Shown one piece after another: positions 45,900-57,000 of a stretch of 64,000 bases of DNA. Under the pieces are notes generated by a model, which did not search any database, had not been told where the DNA came from, and was given only the letters and a program-made list of their open reading frames with translations. The translations under genes were made by a program, and so were the position numbers. How positions within the stretch are numbered: position 1 is the stretch's first letter; each line of letters starts with the position of its first letter. This DNA is from Actinokineospora terrae (GTDB lineage Bacteria > Actinomycetota > Actinomycetes > Mycobacteriales > Pseudonocardiaceae), in contig NZ_FOGI01000004.1 of assembly GCF_900111175.1 (NCBI RefSeq), positions 527,937-591,936 of the forward strand. Reading direction: 5' to 3'.

Positions 45900-47492
45900 G
45901 TGCGACGATCCGCCGAGCCAGACCCCTCGGGTGAGCAAACCCCACACTGGTGGCAGCGGGCGGTGTTCTACCAGGTCTACGTGCGCTCGTTCGCCGATTC
46001 CGACGGCGACGGGGTGGGCGACCTGGAGGGCATCCGGTCCCGCTTGGGGTACCTGGAGCTGCTGGGGGTCGACGCGCTGTGGTTGACCCCGTTCTTCCGC
46101 TCCCCCATGGCCGACCACGGCTACGACGTGGCCGACCCGCGCGCGGTCGACCCGCTCTTCGGCGACCTGGCCGCGTTCGACCGGTTGGTGACCGACGCGC
46201 ACGCGCACGGCATCAAGGTGACCATCGACGTGGTGCCGAACCACACGAGCGACCAGCACGCGTGGTTCCAAGAGGCACTGGCGGCGCCACCGGGGTCGCG
46301 GGAGCGTCAGCGCTACCTGTTCCGGGACGGCCGGGGTGACGGGTCGCAGCCGCCGAACAACTGGGTGAGCGTGTTCGGCGGCCCGGCGTGGACGCGGGTG
46401 CCGGACGGGCAGTGGTACCTGCACCTGTTCACGCCGCAGCAGCCGGACCTGAACTGGGACGACTCCGAGGTCCGCGCCGACCTGGTCGCGACGCTGCGGT
46501 TCTGGCTCGACCGCGGGGTGGACGGGTTCCGCATCGATGTGGCGCACGGGATGGCCAAGCCCGCCGGGCTGCCGGACATGCCGGAGTACCTTCGGGCGGT
46601 GACCGGGGCGCAGGCGCACGGCGTGGACGACCCCCGGTTCGACAACGACGAGGTGCACGAGGTGCACCGGCTGATACGCAAGGTGGCCGACGAGTACCCG
46701 GACAGCATGGCGGTCGGCGAGATCTGGGTGCAGACCGATGCCCAGTTCGCCAAGTACGTGCGGCAGGACGAGCTGCACCTGGGCTTCAACTTCGCCCTGG
46801 TGGGCGCGGACTTCGACGCCGACGCGGTGCGCCGGGCGATCGACCTGTCCCTGGAGGCCGTGTCGCGCTCGGCCGCGCCGCCGACGTGGACGCTGTCGAA
46901 CCACGACGTCGCCCGGCATGTGACCCGTTACGGCGGGGGCGAGATCGGGGCTAAGCGCGCGCGGGCGATGGCTCTTGTCGAGTTAGCGCTGCCTGGCGTG
47001 GTTTATCTCTACAACGGCGAAGAACTTGGTCTGCCCAATGTGGACCTACCGGACTGGGCTTTGCAGGATCCGTTGTGGGAGCGGTCTGGGCACACCGACC
47101 GTGGCCGTGACGGCGCGCGGGTTCCGGTGCCGTGGGAGGGGTCAGAGCCGCCGTTCGCGTTCTCCGAGGGGACGAACACGTGGCTGCCGATTCCCGCGGA
47201 GTGGGCAGGATTGACTGTGGAGAGACAGCTTGAGGACCCCGCGTCCATGCTGTCGCTCTACCGGCAGGCGTTAGAACTTCGCAAGACGCACGCGGGCTTC
47301 ACCGGCACCGACATCGAGTGGTACGGCGCGCCCCCCGGCTGTTTCGCTTACCGGCGCAAGGGCGGTGGCCTCATCTGCGCCCTCAACACCTCCGGCGCCC
47401 CGGTTCCCCTACCCCCGGGCGAGATCCTGTTGGCCTCGGGTCCCATCGACGGCACCGACCTACCTCCGGAAACCGCCGTCTGGTTGGTCTGA
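45900..47492 (+). CDS. aglA: Alpha-glucosidase, GH13 family
   Basis: 530 residues from a GTG at 45900 (VRRSAEPDPSGEQTPHWW); an AGGA is nine bases upstream. GH13 regions: VDVVPNHTS, GFRIDVAHGMAKP with the nucleophile Asp, VGEIWV with the acid Glu, and TLSNHDVARH. Overall form fits oligo-1,6- or alpha-glucosidases of the same clade. It hydrolyses maltose-type oligosaccharides or trehalose-related sugars in the cytoplasm; no signal peptide is present. Convergent with the Rv2474c-like gene. Confidence 0.93.
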   Translation: MRRSAEPDPSGEQTPHWWQRAVFYQVYVRSFADSDGDGVGDLEGIRSRLGYLELLGVDALWLTPFFRSPMADHGYDVADPRAVDPLFGDLAAFDRLVTDAHAHGIKVTIDVVPNHTSDQHAWFQEALAAPPGSRERQRYLFRDGRGDGSQPPNNWVSVFGGPAWTRVPDGQWYLHLFTPQQPDLNWDDSEVRADLVATLRFWLDRGVDGFRIDVAHGMAKPAGLPDMPEYLRAVTGAQAHGVDDPRFDNDEVHEVHRLIRKVADEYPDSMAVGEIWVQTDAQFAKYVRQDELHLGFNFALVGADFDADAVRRAIDLSLEAVSRSAAPPTWTLSNHDVARHVTRYGGGEIGAKRARAMALVELALPGVVYLYNGEELGLPNVDLPDWALQDPLWERSGHTDRGRDGARVPVPWEGSEPPFAFSEGTNTWLPIPAEWAGLTVERQLEDPASMLSLYRQALELRKTHAGFTGTDIEWYGAPPGCFAYRRKGGGLICALNTSGAPVPLPPGEILLASGPIDGTDLPPETAVWLV

Positions 47493-47506
47493 CACTCCAC
47501 AGAGGA

Positions 47507-48142
47507 CTAGACGAGCAGCGGCAGGAGAGCGTGACGGCGTCGGACCACGGCGCCGTACCGGGCGTCTAGGCGCATCCAGGCGTCGGTAGCGGTGACGCGG
47601 ATCTGGTCGTCCTCGTCGTCGGTGAGGAAACCCATGCCGGACAGGGCGAAGAGGCATCGCAGGGGGATCTTCACCTCAAGGCCGTCACCGGAGACCGTCA
47701 GCACTGTCTGGTCCAGGAGAGAAGCGGGCGGCGTGCCCTGGGGGCCCACGTTGTCCCGTGCGACGGCGATGCCCTTGTCCGCCAGCTCTGACACCGTCCG
47801 CGCGGGCAGTAGGTCAACGACCTGCCAGTGACGCGTCGGAGGCAGCGCGGACCGCCACAACATGTCGCGCGACAAGCCCGGGTCCAAGTGGTCGCCGCGG
47901 ACCACGGCGAGGGCGGCGAGCAGCTCGTTGCCCGACACCGTCATGTCCGAGGGGTTGATGGTGCCGCGCGCGGTCCGGGTGGCGAGCACGTCGAACGGGG
48001 TCGCGACCCAGGCGTCGACCAGGTCGCCCTCACGGGCGCGCAGCCGCACCACGGCCTGCTGGTCGAGGCGGACCGCCCTGGCGACGAACGCGCCGAGGTC
48101 GTCGCGGTCGGAGCGGTCGGTGAAGCTCAGGTCAGGCACCAT
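47507..48142 (-). CDS. Conserved actinobacterial hypothetical protein (Rv2474c-like position)
   Basis: 211 residues, soluble. VPDLSFTDRSDRDDLGAFVARAVRLDQQAVVRLR at the start and LEVKIPLRCLFALSGMGFL in the C-terminal half are the most structured parts. No known motif. It sits between the alpha-glucosidase and thioesterase genes, the place of Rv2474c in M. tuberculosis, and its start overlaps the thioesterase stop by 11 bases, implying coupling. Function unknown. Confidence 0.82.
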   Translation of the reverse strand: MVPDLSFTDRSDRDDLGAFVARAVRLDQQAVVRLRAREGDLVDAWVATPFDVLATRTARGTINPSDMTVSGNELLAALAVVRGDHLDPGLSRDMLWRSALPPTRHWQVVDLLPARTVSELADKGIAVARDNVGPQGTPPASLLDQTVLTVSGDGLEVKIPLRCLFALSGMGFLTDDEDDQIRVTATDAWMRLDARYGAVVRRRHALLPLLV

Positions 48143-48563
48143 TGCCCCCGCTGTGCCAGGCGGCGAGGAAATCCCGCTCGGTGTCGGTGATGCGACGTGG
48201 TTTGCCGCTTGTCAGGTCGTACGGCGCAAGCGTCGTCGACGCCGTTACCGCTACCGGGTCGGCCTCGGTCGGGCCGCCGCGGACGGCGTAGTCGAGGACG
48301 AAGTACGCGGCCCGGATCTCGCGAACGGACATCTCTATGCGTAAGACACCACCGTTGGCATAGAGCGGCGCCCGGTAGTCCACGACCAACTTGGCCACGA
48401 CCACGCCGCGGGCGAGGTCATCGGCCCCGCGCAGCGAGGCCTCGTGGAAGAGCAGGTCGACCCTGGCCTCTTCCAGCAACGTCACCGTGTTGGCGTGGTT
48501 GACGTGCCCGAACACGTCCATGTCCGACCAGCGCGGCCGCACCTCGGCGACGAAGACACCCAA
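48132..48563 (-). CDS. Acyl-CoA thioesterase, hotdog fold
   Basis: 143 residues from a TTG at 48563 with GGAGGG seven bases upstream; the protein starts GVFVAEVRPRWSDMDVFGHVNHANTV. The D-x-F-G-H-V-N-H-A segment is the YbgC/4HBT active-site loop (Asp as base). The frame continues upstream but without a better start. It hydrolyses acyl-CoA of unknown chain type. It lies 98 bases downstream of gdh on the same strand, as Rv2475c follows gdh in M. tuberculosis. Confidence 0.88.
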   Translation of the reverse strand: MGVFVAEVRPRWSDMDVFGHVNHANTVTLLEEARVDLLFHEASLRGADDLARGVVVAKLVVDYRAPLYANGGVLRIEMSVREIRAAYFVLDYAVRGGPTEADPVAVTASTTLAPYDLTSGKPRRITDTERDFLAAWHSGGNGA

Positions 48564-48661
48564 CGACTGTCCCTCCAAAGCTGCCCGATCCAGCGCGTCC
48601 TCGGACAACCCTATCTGCCCCCGGTCGCGGACCGGTTCGGCCCGCGACCAGGGGACAGGGA

Positions 48662-51600
48662 CTAGCGGACCATGCTGCGCACCTGGCGCGCGGCCACCGA
48701 CAGGGTGGCCAGGTCGAGCCTGCCGGAGGCGTGGATCTCCTCCAGCGCCGTCCGCGACCGCGACAGGCGGGACGCGTTCGCCCGCTCCCACGTCGCGATC
48801 TTGTCCTCGGCGGGCTCGCCCGGATCGCTCTGGCGCAGCACGTCGAGGGTGATCGCGCGCAACGACGAGTACAGGTCGTCACGCAGGGCGAGCCTGGCCA
48901 GGGCGTGCCACCGGTTCCCGCGCTCCAGCGCGCTGACCGAGGTCAGCATCTGGTCGACGCTGAGGTGGTCCGACAGCGCGTAGTACAGCTGCGCGGTCTC
49001 CAGCGGGCTGCGCTCGGACTCCAGCCCGGCGTCCCGCTCGGCCAGCTCCGACACCTCGGTGATGTCGAGCAGGCCGTACTCGTCGAGCAGGCCCGAGACC
49101 CGCTTGGCCAGCGGCTCCGGCACCCCGGCGGCGACCATCCGCTCGGCGTCCACATCGGCCTCCTCGCGGGCCCGGCCGCGCAGCAGGTCGTGCACCTTCG
49201 GCGCCAGCTCGCCGACCACCCGGTGGAAGCGGCTGATCTCCGCGCCCACCGCCAGCGGCTGCGGCCGGTTCGACAGCAGCCACCGCGACGCGCGGTCGAG
49301 CAGCCGCCGCGACTCCAGCACCATGGCGTCGGTGATGTCGGTCGGCACCGCGTTGTCCAGCGCGTGGATCTCCGCCCACAGCGACCGCAGGTCGTAGACC
49401 CTGGTCGCCACCGCGAACGCGCGCACCGCGTCGGTCGCGCTGGCGCTCATCTCCTCGGTCAGCCGGAACGGGTACGAGATGCCCGCGCCGTCGACGACCT
49501 CGTTGACCAGCAGTGTCGTGGTCACCTGCCTGCGCAGCGGGTGGGCGACGATGGCCGCGCCGAAGCGCTGCCGCAGCTGGCTCGGGAAGTACTCCGCGAG
49601 CCTGCGGGCGAACACGTCCTGGTCGGGCAGGTCGCTGGCGAGCACGTCCTCCTTGAGCGCCAGCTTCACGTGCGCCAGCAGCGTCGCCAGCTCCGGGGAG
49701 GTCAGGCCGTCGCCCGCCTTCTCCAGGGCCCTGAACTGCTCGCGTGAGGGCAGTGCCTCCAGCCGCCGGTCGAAGCCCTCCTGGTCCTGCTGCAGGTGGT
49801 CGACGAGCCTGGCGTGCACCGACAGCATCGGGCCCGCGTGCGCCCGGCTGACGCCGAGCACCGCGTTCTGCGCGTAGTTGTCGGCGAGTACCAGGTGGCC
49901 GACCTCGTCGGTCATCTCGGCCAGCACCGCGTCGCGGCTCGCCCGATCCAGCTCGCCGTCGCGGACCAGGTGGTCGAGCAGGATCTTGATGTTGACCTCG
50001 TGGTCGGAGCAGTCGACGCCCGCGCTGTTGTCCAGCGCGTCGGTGTTGACCTTGCCGCCGGTGCGGGCGAACTCGATGCGGCCGCGCTGGGTCAGACCCA
50101 GGTTGCCGCCCTCACCGACGACCTTGACCCGCAGCGCGGCACCGTCGACCCGGAGCGCGTCGTTGGCCTTGTCGCCGACGTCCGCGTGGTTCTCCGTGCT
50201 CGCCTTGACGTAGGTGCCGATGCCGCCGTTCCACAGCAGGTCGACCTCGGCGAGCAGGATGGCCTTCATCAGCTCCTGCGGGGACAGCTTGCCGGTGTCC
50301 TCGGGCAGGCTCAACGACCGCGCCACCTCCGGGGTGACCGGGATGGCCTTGAGCGTGCGCGGGTAGACACCGCCACCCTCGCTGATCAAAGACCGCTCGT
50401 AGTCGTCCCAAGAGGAGCGGGGCAGCTCGAACAGCCGCTTGCGCTCGTTGAAGCCAACGGCCGGGTTCGGGTTGGGGTCGAGGAAGATGTGCCGGTGGTC
50501 GAAGGCGGCCACGAGGCGGATGTGCTCGGACAGCAGCATCCCGTTGCCGAACACGTCACCGGACATGTCGCCGACACCGACCACGGTGAACGCCTCGGAC
50601 TGGGTGTCGACACCCAACTCGCGGAAGTGCCGCTTCACCGCCTCCCACGCGCCCTTGGCGGTGATGCCCATGGCCTTGTGGTCGTAGCCGACCGAGCCAC
50701 CGCTGGCGAACGCGTCGCCGAGCCAGAAGCCGCGGCTGACCGCGACCTCGTTGGCGATGTCGGAGAACGTCGCGGTGCCCTTGTCGGCCGCCACCACCAG
50801 GTAGGTGTCGTCGGCGTCGTAGCGCACCACGTCCCGCGCGGGCACGACCTCGCCCGCGTCGAGGTTGTCGGTCAGGTCGAGCAGGCCGGAGATGAACATC
50901 CGGTAGCAGGCGATGCCCTCGGCCAGGTACGCCTCGCGGTCCAGGCTCGGGTCCCCGGTCGGGGCGGGCGGGCGCTTCACCACGAAGCCGCCCTTCGCGC
51001 CGACCGGCACGATCACCGCGTTCTTCACCGCCTGCGCCTTGACCAGGCCGAGCACCTCGGTGCGGAAGTCCTCCCTGCGGTCCGACCAGCGCAGACCGCC
51101 GCGGGCGACCGCGCCGAAGCGCAGGTGCACGCCCTCGACCCTGGGCGAATAGACGAAGATCTCGAACCGCGGCCGCGGCTCGGGCAGGTCCGGCACCGAG
51201 CGCGGCTCCAGCTTCACCGCCAGGTACGACCGGGGGGCGCCGTCGGCGTCGCGGACGTAGTAGGTGGTGCGCAGGGTCGCCTTGATCACCGTCAGCAGGC
51301 TGCGCAGGATCCGGTCCTCGTCGAGGCTGGTGACCCCGTCGATCATCTCCGAGATCTCGGCGGTCCTGGTGCCCGCCTGCGCGTGGCGGGACTCCTCCGA
51401 CAGGGCCGGGTCATAACCGACCTCGAACAGCCGCACGAGCGCGGTAGCGATACCGGTGTGCGCGAGCACCGCGTCCTCGATGTACTCCTGCGAGTATGGC
51501 GTGCCTGCCTGGCGCAGGTAGCGCGAGTAGGCGCGGAGCACCACCGCCTGCCGCCAGGTGAGACCGCCGCGCAGCACCAAAGCGTTGAAGCGGTCCGGTT

Positions 51601-53635
51601 CGGCGTCACCGCGCCAGATCGCCGCGAACGCCTCCTGGAAGTCGACCCTGAGGCGGTCCAACTCGTCGGCGTCGCGGCCGTCGAGCACCGTCGGCTCGAT
51701 GCGCAGGCCGAAGTCGTAGATCCACCAGCGGCTGCCGTCCTCGCGGCGCAGCTCGTACGGGCGCTCGTCGACCACCTCGACGCCCATGTTCTGCAGCACC
51801 GGCAGCACCTGCGACAGGGTGATCCCCTCGCCGGTCAGGTACAGCTTGAACCGGCGCTCCCCCGGCGCGGCGTCCTGCGGCACGTAGAACGACATCCGCA
51901 GGTCGGACTCGCCGTCGAGGCTGCGCAGCCGGTGCAGGTCGGCCAACGCCTCCGCGGCGCCGAAGTCCTCCTTGTAGGCCTCCGGGAACACGCTGGCGAA
52001 GCGCTGCCCCAGCTCGGTCGCCGACTCGGACCCGACCTGCGACCCGGCCCTGGCCTGCTCGCGCTGCTCGGCGAACACGGCCTCGACCAGCCGGTCGTCC
52101 CAGCCGCGCACGGCCTCGGTCAGCCGCTCCTGGATGCGCTGCACGTCCGGGTCCACGTGCCGACCCGGGTCGGTGTGCACGATGAAGTACACCTGCGCCA
52201 ACGGCGACTCCCCCAGCCGCGTGCTGAACTCCAGGTTCGTGCCGCCCAGTTCGTCGAGCAGCACCTCCTGCATCGCGATGCGCGAGGTCGTGGTGTAGCG
52301 GTCGCGGGGGAGGAAGATCAAGCACGAGAAGAACCGGTTGTACGGGTCGCGGCGCAGGAACAGCCGCAGCCTGCGCCGGTCGGCCAGGGCGAGCACCCCG
52401 GTCGCGGTCGCGTAGAGGGCGTCCTCGGTGGTGGAGAACAGCTCGGCGCGCGGCCAGTTCTGGATGACCTCGAGCATTCGCTGCCCCGAGTAGGACTCCA
52501 GCGGGAACCCGGCCTGGTGGATCACCTCGCGCACCCGGCGGGCCACCACCGGGATGTCCAGGACGTCCTCGTGCAGGGCGTTGCCGGTGAACACGCCGAG
52601 GAAGCGGTGCTCGCCGGTGACCTTGCCGTCCTCGCCGAAGGTCTTCACGCCGACGTAGTACGGGTAGGTCGAGCGGTGCACCGTCGACGGCGCGCTGGCC
52701 TCGGTGAGGACCAGCAGCCGCGGGGCGAGCGCGTAGGCGACCGAGTCGGGGCCCGCGGTGAGGCTGCGGGCGGCGAGGCTGTCCTGGCGCAGGACGCCCA
52801 GACCCGAGGCCAGCACGGCGCGCAGGGCGGGCTCACCGTCGTCGGTGACCAGCTCGTTGCGGCGGTAGCCGAGGAAGGTGAAGTGCCCGTCGGCGAGCCA
52901 GCGCAGCAGCGCGGCCCCGTCGCGGACCTCCTCGCCGTCCAGCGGCGGCGGGGTGGCCTCCAGCTCGTCGGCGAGCGCCTTCGCGGCGCTGGTCATCTTG
53001 GCGGTGTCCTCGACGACCTCGCGCACGTCGTTGAGGACGCTGAGCAGGCCGTTCTCGATCTCCCTCGCCCGGTCGACATCGGTGATCAGGTCGACCTCGA
53101 TGTACATCCAGGACTCGGCGAACGCGTCGGTCGGCGGCGCGGCCGCGTCGCAGGTCGGCAGCACCTCCTTGAGGCCACCGGCCAGGTCGCGGCGCACCAC
53201 CACGATGGGGTGCACGACGCGCTGCACCTGGACGCCGCGGCGCACCAGCTCGGCGCTGACCGACTCGACCAGGTAGGGCATGTCATCGGTGACGATCTGG
53301 ACAACGGAGCCGTGGGAGGTCCAGCCGTCGGTGGCCGCGGCCGGGTTGAGCATCCGCACCGCGGGCCTGCCCTTGATCCGGGCCTCGCCCAGCTGCAGGT
53401 GCGAGCGGACCGCCCCGACGAGGTCGACCGGGTCGTCCCCGATGACCTCCTCCGGCGGGATGTAGCGGAAGTACAGGCGAATCAGGTCCGCGATGTCGGG
53501 CGCCTGCGTGGCCGCCCGCTCGATGAGGTCGTCTCTTGTCTGTTCCGGGCTGGTGCTGACCGGCCGCCCCACCGACGTCGAGCCGTCGCCGTTGACGGCT
53601 CCATCGATGCGGGGCGGTGTACCAGTCGAGGTCAT
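48662..53635 (-). CDS. gdh: NAD-specific glutamate dehydrogenase, large (180 kDa) class
   Basis: 1657 residues from the ATG at 53635 (AAGGA five bases before). Converts glutamate to 2-oxoglutarate and ammonium. The N-terminal about 700 residues carry ACT-like regulatory segments; the catalytic core is recognised by RFGAVARGGLRWSDR, PVGAKGGFVVKRPP (substrate-binding Lys) and GVGDMSGDVFGNGM with the NAD fold. A long helical C-terminal domain follows. Large GDHs of this class are regulated by GarA and PknG in mycobacteria (established there, not shown here). A strong palindrome lies 130 bases upstream. Confidence 0.96.
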   Translation of the reverse strand: MTSTGTPPRIDGAVNGDGSTSVGRPVSTSPEQTRDDLIERAATQAPDIADLIRLYFRYIPPEEVIGDDPVDLVGAVRSHLQLGEARIKGRPAVRMLNPAAATDGWTSHGSVVQIVTDDMPYLVESVSAELVRRGVQVQRVVHPIVVVRRDLAGGLKEVLPTCDAAAPPTDAFAESWMYIEVDLITDVDRAREIENGLLSVLNDVREVVEDTAKMTSAAKALADELEATPPPLDGEEVRDGAALLRWLADGHFTFLGYRRNELVTDDGEPALRAVLASGLGVLRQDSLAARSLTAGPDSVAYALAPRLLVLTEASAPSTVHRSTYPYYVGVKTFGEDGKVTGEHRFLGVFTGNALHEDVLDIPVVARRVREVIHQAGFPLESYSGQRMLEVIQNWPRAELFSTTEDALYATATGVLALADRRRLRLFLRRDPYNRFFSCLIFLPRDRYTTTSRIAMQEVLLDELGGTNLEFSTRLGESPLAQVYFIVHTDPGRHVDPDVQRIQERLTEAVRGWDDRLVEAVFAEQREQARAGSQVGSESATELGQRFASVFPEAYKEDFGAAEALADLHRLRSLDGESDLRMSFYVPQDAAPGERRFKLYLTGEGITLSQVLPVLQNMGVEVVDERPYELRREDGSRWWIYDFGLRIEPTVLDGRDADELDRLRVDFQEAFAAIWRGDAEPDRFNALVLRGGLTWRQAVVLRAYSRYLRQAGTPYSQEYIEDAVLAHTGIATALVRLFEVGYDPALSEESRHAQAGTRTAEISEMIDGVTSLDEDRILRSLLTVIKATLRTTYYVRDADGAPRSYLAVKLEPRSVPDLPEPRPRFEIFVYSPRVEGVHLRFGAVARGGLRWSDRREDFRTEVLGLVKAQAVKNAVIVPVGAKGGFVVKRPPAPTGDPSLDREAYLAEGIACYRMFISGLLDLTDNLDAGEVVPARDVVRYDADDTYLVVAADKGTATFSDIANEVAVSRGFWLGDAFASGGSVGYDHKAMGITAKGAWEAVKRHFRELGVDTQSEAFTVVGVGDMSGDVFGNGMLLSEHIRLVAAFDHRHIFLDPNPNPAVGFNERKRLFELPRSSWDDYERSLISEGGGVYPRTLKAIPVTPEVARSLSLPEDTGKLSPQELMKAILLAEVDLLWNGGIGTYVKASTENHADVGDKANDALRVDGAALRVKVVGEGGNLGLTQRGRIEFARTGGKVNTDALDNSAGVDCSDHEVNIKILLDHLVRDGELDRASRDAVLAEMTDEVGHLVLADNYAQNAVLGVSRAHAGPMLSVHARLVDHLQQDQEGFDRRLEALPSREQFRALEKAGDGLTSPELATLLAHVKLALKEDVLASDLPDQDVFARRLAEYFPSQLRQRFGAAIVAHPLRRQVTTTLLVNEVVDGAGISYPFRLTEEMSASATDAVRAFAVATRVYDLRSLWAEIHALDNAVPTDITDAMVLESRRLLDRASRWLLSNRPQPLAVGAEISRFHRVVGELAPKVHDLLRGRAREEADVDAERMVAAGVPEPLAKRVSGLLDEYGLLDITEVSELAERDAGLESERSPLETAQLYYALSDHLSVDQMLTSVSALERGNRWHALARLALRDDLYSSLRAITLDVLRQSDPGEPAEDKIATWERANASRLSRSRTALEEIHASGRLDLATLSVAARQVRSMVR

Positions 53636-53763
53636 GGTGTTCCTTGGCTCCACGCTTGGCGGCACGCCGCTGTGCCGCATGCATCCCCCACATTAGTGCC
53701 GCCCAACCCCGCTTCCGCACGTCGGGACCACCGGCCGGTCGCGCGTGACGTGGTGTTTCGCGA

Positions 53764-53786
53764 GGTGGGAACGCCGCGTTCCCACC
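53764..53786. promoter_or_regulatory. Palindrome upstream of gdh
   Basis: Arms GGTGGGAACG and CGTTCCCACC with a 3-base spacer, within a 370-base gap (53636-54005) that otherwise holds no gene. It is about 130 bases before the gdh start and 220 bases past the stop of the giant TPR gene, so it could be an operator or a terminator. It shares the TGGGAACG half-site with the palindrome at 30864-30877. Confidence 0.45.
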
Positions 53787-54005
53787 ACCGTGGCACACCG
53801 TCCACCTGCCGGTGACCCGGTGTCGCGGACCCGCCACCACCCCGCTCCGACATCGCCCGCCGCCGTCCACCCACTGGGACGGAAATCCCGCCCACTGCCA
53901 CGCGCCGGTGGATACGCCTCGGACCGCGTGGCGGAGGAACACCCGGGGATCACTGGGTGGCTGTGCGCCTCGCGTGCGGTGCTCGCGGGGGCGCGGGGTC
54001 TGGGG

Positions 54006-57000
54006 TCAGCCGCTTTCGAAGTCGGCGGGGGCCCATTCGGAGGAGCGGTGGCGGCCGCGGGGGTCGGTGGGGTTGGGGGTGCGGTCGGCGCGGCGGGACC
54101 TGGGGCGGTCGCCGGGTTCGGCGGCCCGGGCGTCGGCGGCCCAGGTGGTGCCGTCGGCGGGGTCGGGCCAGTCGGTCTGGTCGGGCCAGTGCGACTCGGT
54201 GGACAGGCGGGACCAGCGGGGCAGCTCGCCGGTGGGGTGGGTCTTGGCCGGGTCGGCGCGGGGTTTGCGCAGCTCGGCGGAGTAGTGGACCTGGGTGCCG
54301 ATCGTGCGGTCGGACTCGGGCAGGGGACCGGTCGGCTCGTCGTCGACGGCGGCCGGGGCCTCCGGCTGGGCCGGGGGCCAGGCGGCGGGCTCGGGCGCCT
54401 GCTCCGGTTCACCGATGGTGGGGGCCTTGGGCCAGTCGTCGGTCCAGGCGGAGTTGCGGTCGTCGCCGGGCTGGTCGGGCTGGGTGGCCTTGAACGCGAC
54501 CAGCGCCTCGGCCAGCAGGTCCGCCAACCCGCTCGGGTTGGTGCGCTCCCGGCGCCCGCTGGGTGTCCGCCGCCGCCGGGTCGGCAGGTCGACCAGCTCG
54601 GGCTGGTCGTCGTCCTCGTCCTTGGCGGTCTCGGTGGCCGCGGAGGTGGTGCGGGGTAAGCCCCGCAGCCGGGCGGCGAAGTCGATGGCCCGGCGCTCGT
54701 CCGCCGACGCGGCGGGCTCGACCGTCACCTGCCCGGCCGCCCGCACCCCGCTCTCCTGCCCGACCTGCCGCGGCCGACCCGACTCGCCCCCGCTGGGCGG
54801 CTCGTCCTGGCCGGAGCCCGGGACCTCGGCCGCCCTGGCGACCGGAATGACTGCTGCCGGGCTCGACGGCTCAACCCGCTCCCACGGCTCGACTCCACTC
54901 GACTCGGCCTGCTTCGCCGCATCAGGTGCCGTGACCTCGGCGGCCTGCGTGGTGAGGCTGGGCGGCGGCTCGACCTCCGGCGCCGTGGGATTGGGGTCCG
55001 CCGGTGGGATCTCATCTGGAGTGGCGGGCTCGGGGATGTCCGGGGTCTTCGGCGGCTGCGGGATCTGCTCCGGTTCCCTCGGCTCGGTCCCGGGGACCGA
55101 GGCGTGCGCCCAGCGCGGGTCGTCAGGGTCGGGTTCCAGCGAGGACGGCAGCATCGGCGGAGTGGGCAGATCGGTACCGACGAGCGCGTTGGGGTCGTAG
55201 TAGTAATCGTCCCCCTCCGGCGCCCTGCGCCGCCCGCCGCCCTCGACGGTGACGCCGAACCGGCTCAGCACCGAGTTGACCCCGGCGTCAGCGTCCACAG
55301 TGGACTTTGTGGGGGTGTCGTCCGCCTTGGCCCGGCGAGCCGCCCGACGCCCGATCGCGCCAGCCTGGGCCGCGGGTTCGTCCGCGGCGGGCTCCTCGGG
55401 ATCAGTGGTCCGCACGGTGTCGACGGACCAGCGCCCCTCGGTCGGCTCCGGCTCGGTGGACGCGTCGGCCGCCGTCCGCGGACTGGTCGGCGCGGGGATC
55501 ACCGGAGCGGGCGGGGTGGCGGGGACGGTCGGGTTGTCATCGGCCAACGACAGGTCGGGGGCCCGCGCGTCGTCGATCACGCCGGAGTCGTGGCGTGCCC
55601 GGTCGGGGCGGATCGCGCGCACCGCCTTGTCGGTCAGCGGGACCGTCTTGGCGGTGGTCGGCGACCTGCGCAGCCGATCGGTCCGCCGCAGCACCGCGGG
55701 CGCCGGACTCGCGGGCTCCGGCACCGTCAACGCGGACCTGGCGGCGAGCAGCAGCGCCTCGATGCCCTCGTGCGGGCCGTCGACCGTGCCGGGCAGCGCC
55801 GCGACACCGGTACTGATGGTGAGTTCGTGCCCCTGGTCATCGATCAGCCACTGGGCGTCCGGCGCGGTCTCCCGGATGGCGGCGGCCAACGCGGCCGCCT
55901 CGGCGAGGGTGGTCGACGGCAGCAACACCGCGAACTCCCCGCGATCCGACCGGAGCAACTCGGCGTCGGACGGCGCCAGGTCCCGCACGTGGATCGCCAG
56001 CGCGTTGAGGGTGACCTCTCCCCCTACCGGCAACGGCGGCTCCTCGGGCTCGACCGGTTCGGCGGTCCCCTTGGGCCACACCCGAACCAGCGTCACCGCG
56101 AACATCTCGACGGGCGCTGCCTCGTACCGCGTCGGCGGTGTCACTTGCCGCGTCGGCGTCGCGTCCTTGCGCCCCTCGGCCTCTCGCCGCTTCTCCCGCC
56201 GCGACCCGGCTCCACGCAACACACCGTCCTGCGGCACTTCCGCGCTCGACGAGTCGGGCGCGGCCTTCTCGGACGAACCCGCGGCGAGCGATCGCCCCTT
56301 CGAGCCCTTGTCACCGGACGCCCTGCGCGAACCACTGCCCAGCCCGGCGGCGTCACTCCGCTTGCCCTGATCAGCCGCAGGGCGACCTTGCCGTACCACG
56401 GCCGACTCTTCTTGCCCTGCCTGACCAGGAACGGATGGTGTCCGGCCCGCGACCGCGCCACCCTCAGCCACACCGTGCTCGTGCGCCAGCTCAGCCACCA
56501 CGGGCTGAACCGCACTGTGCCCCAGCACGCCGTGCTCGATCACCTCGTGCCTGGCATGCCCCGGAGCGTCCGTTTCGTGGGCCACGGCCTCGTTCGGCAC
56601 GTCACCACCCGGTGCCCCACCACTCGGCACGACACTGCTGGACACAGCACTGCCCGGCACAACACCGCTCGGCACCACACCGCTTGGCACCACACCGCTT
56701 GGCACAACGCCACTCAGCACAACACCACTCGGCACAACACCACTCGGCACAGCACTGCCCGACACAGCACTGCCCTGCACAACACCGCCAGGCATGGCAC
56801 TGCCCGGCACGGCGCTGCCCGGCATGGCACTGCTCGCGACGTCCTCGGTCAGTACCACGCTGCTCGGCGCGACATCACTCGCCGCGGTGCTGCGCGGTGC
56901 GGCACCGCGCGACGCGGCACCAGGTGACGCGGCGTCGTGTGCCCCGGTGTCGAGAGCCGCCGCGGTGTCGACGACCGCACCGTCCCGCGGCGCGGCCTCG

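Noticed and set aside
49796..53815. 1339-codon plus-strand ORF opposite gdh
   Set aside because: Antisense shadow of a well-recognised GDH; composition (Arg/Gly/Val/Asp-rich) is typical of GC-rich antisense frames.
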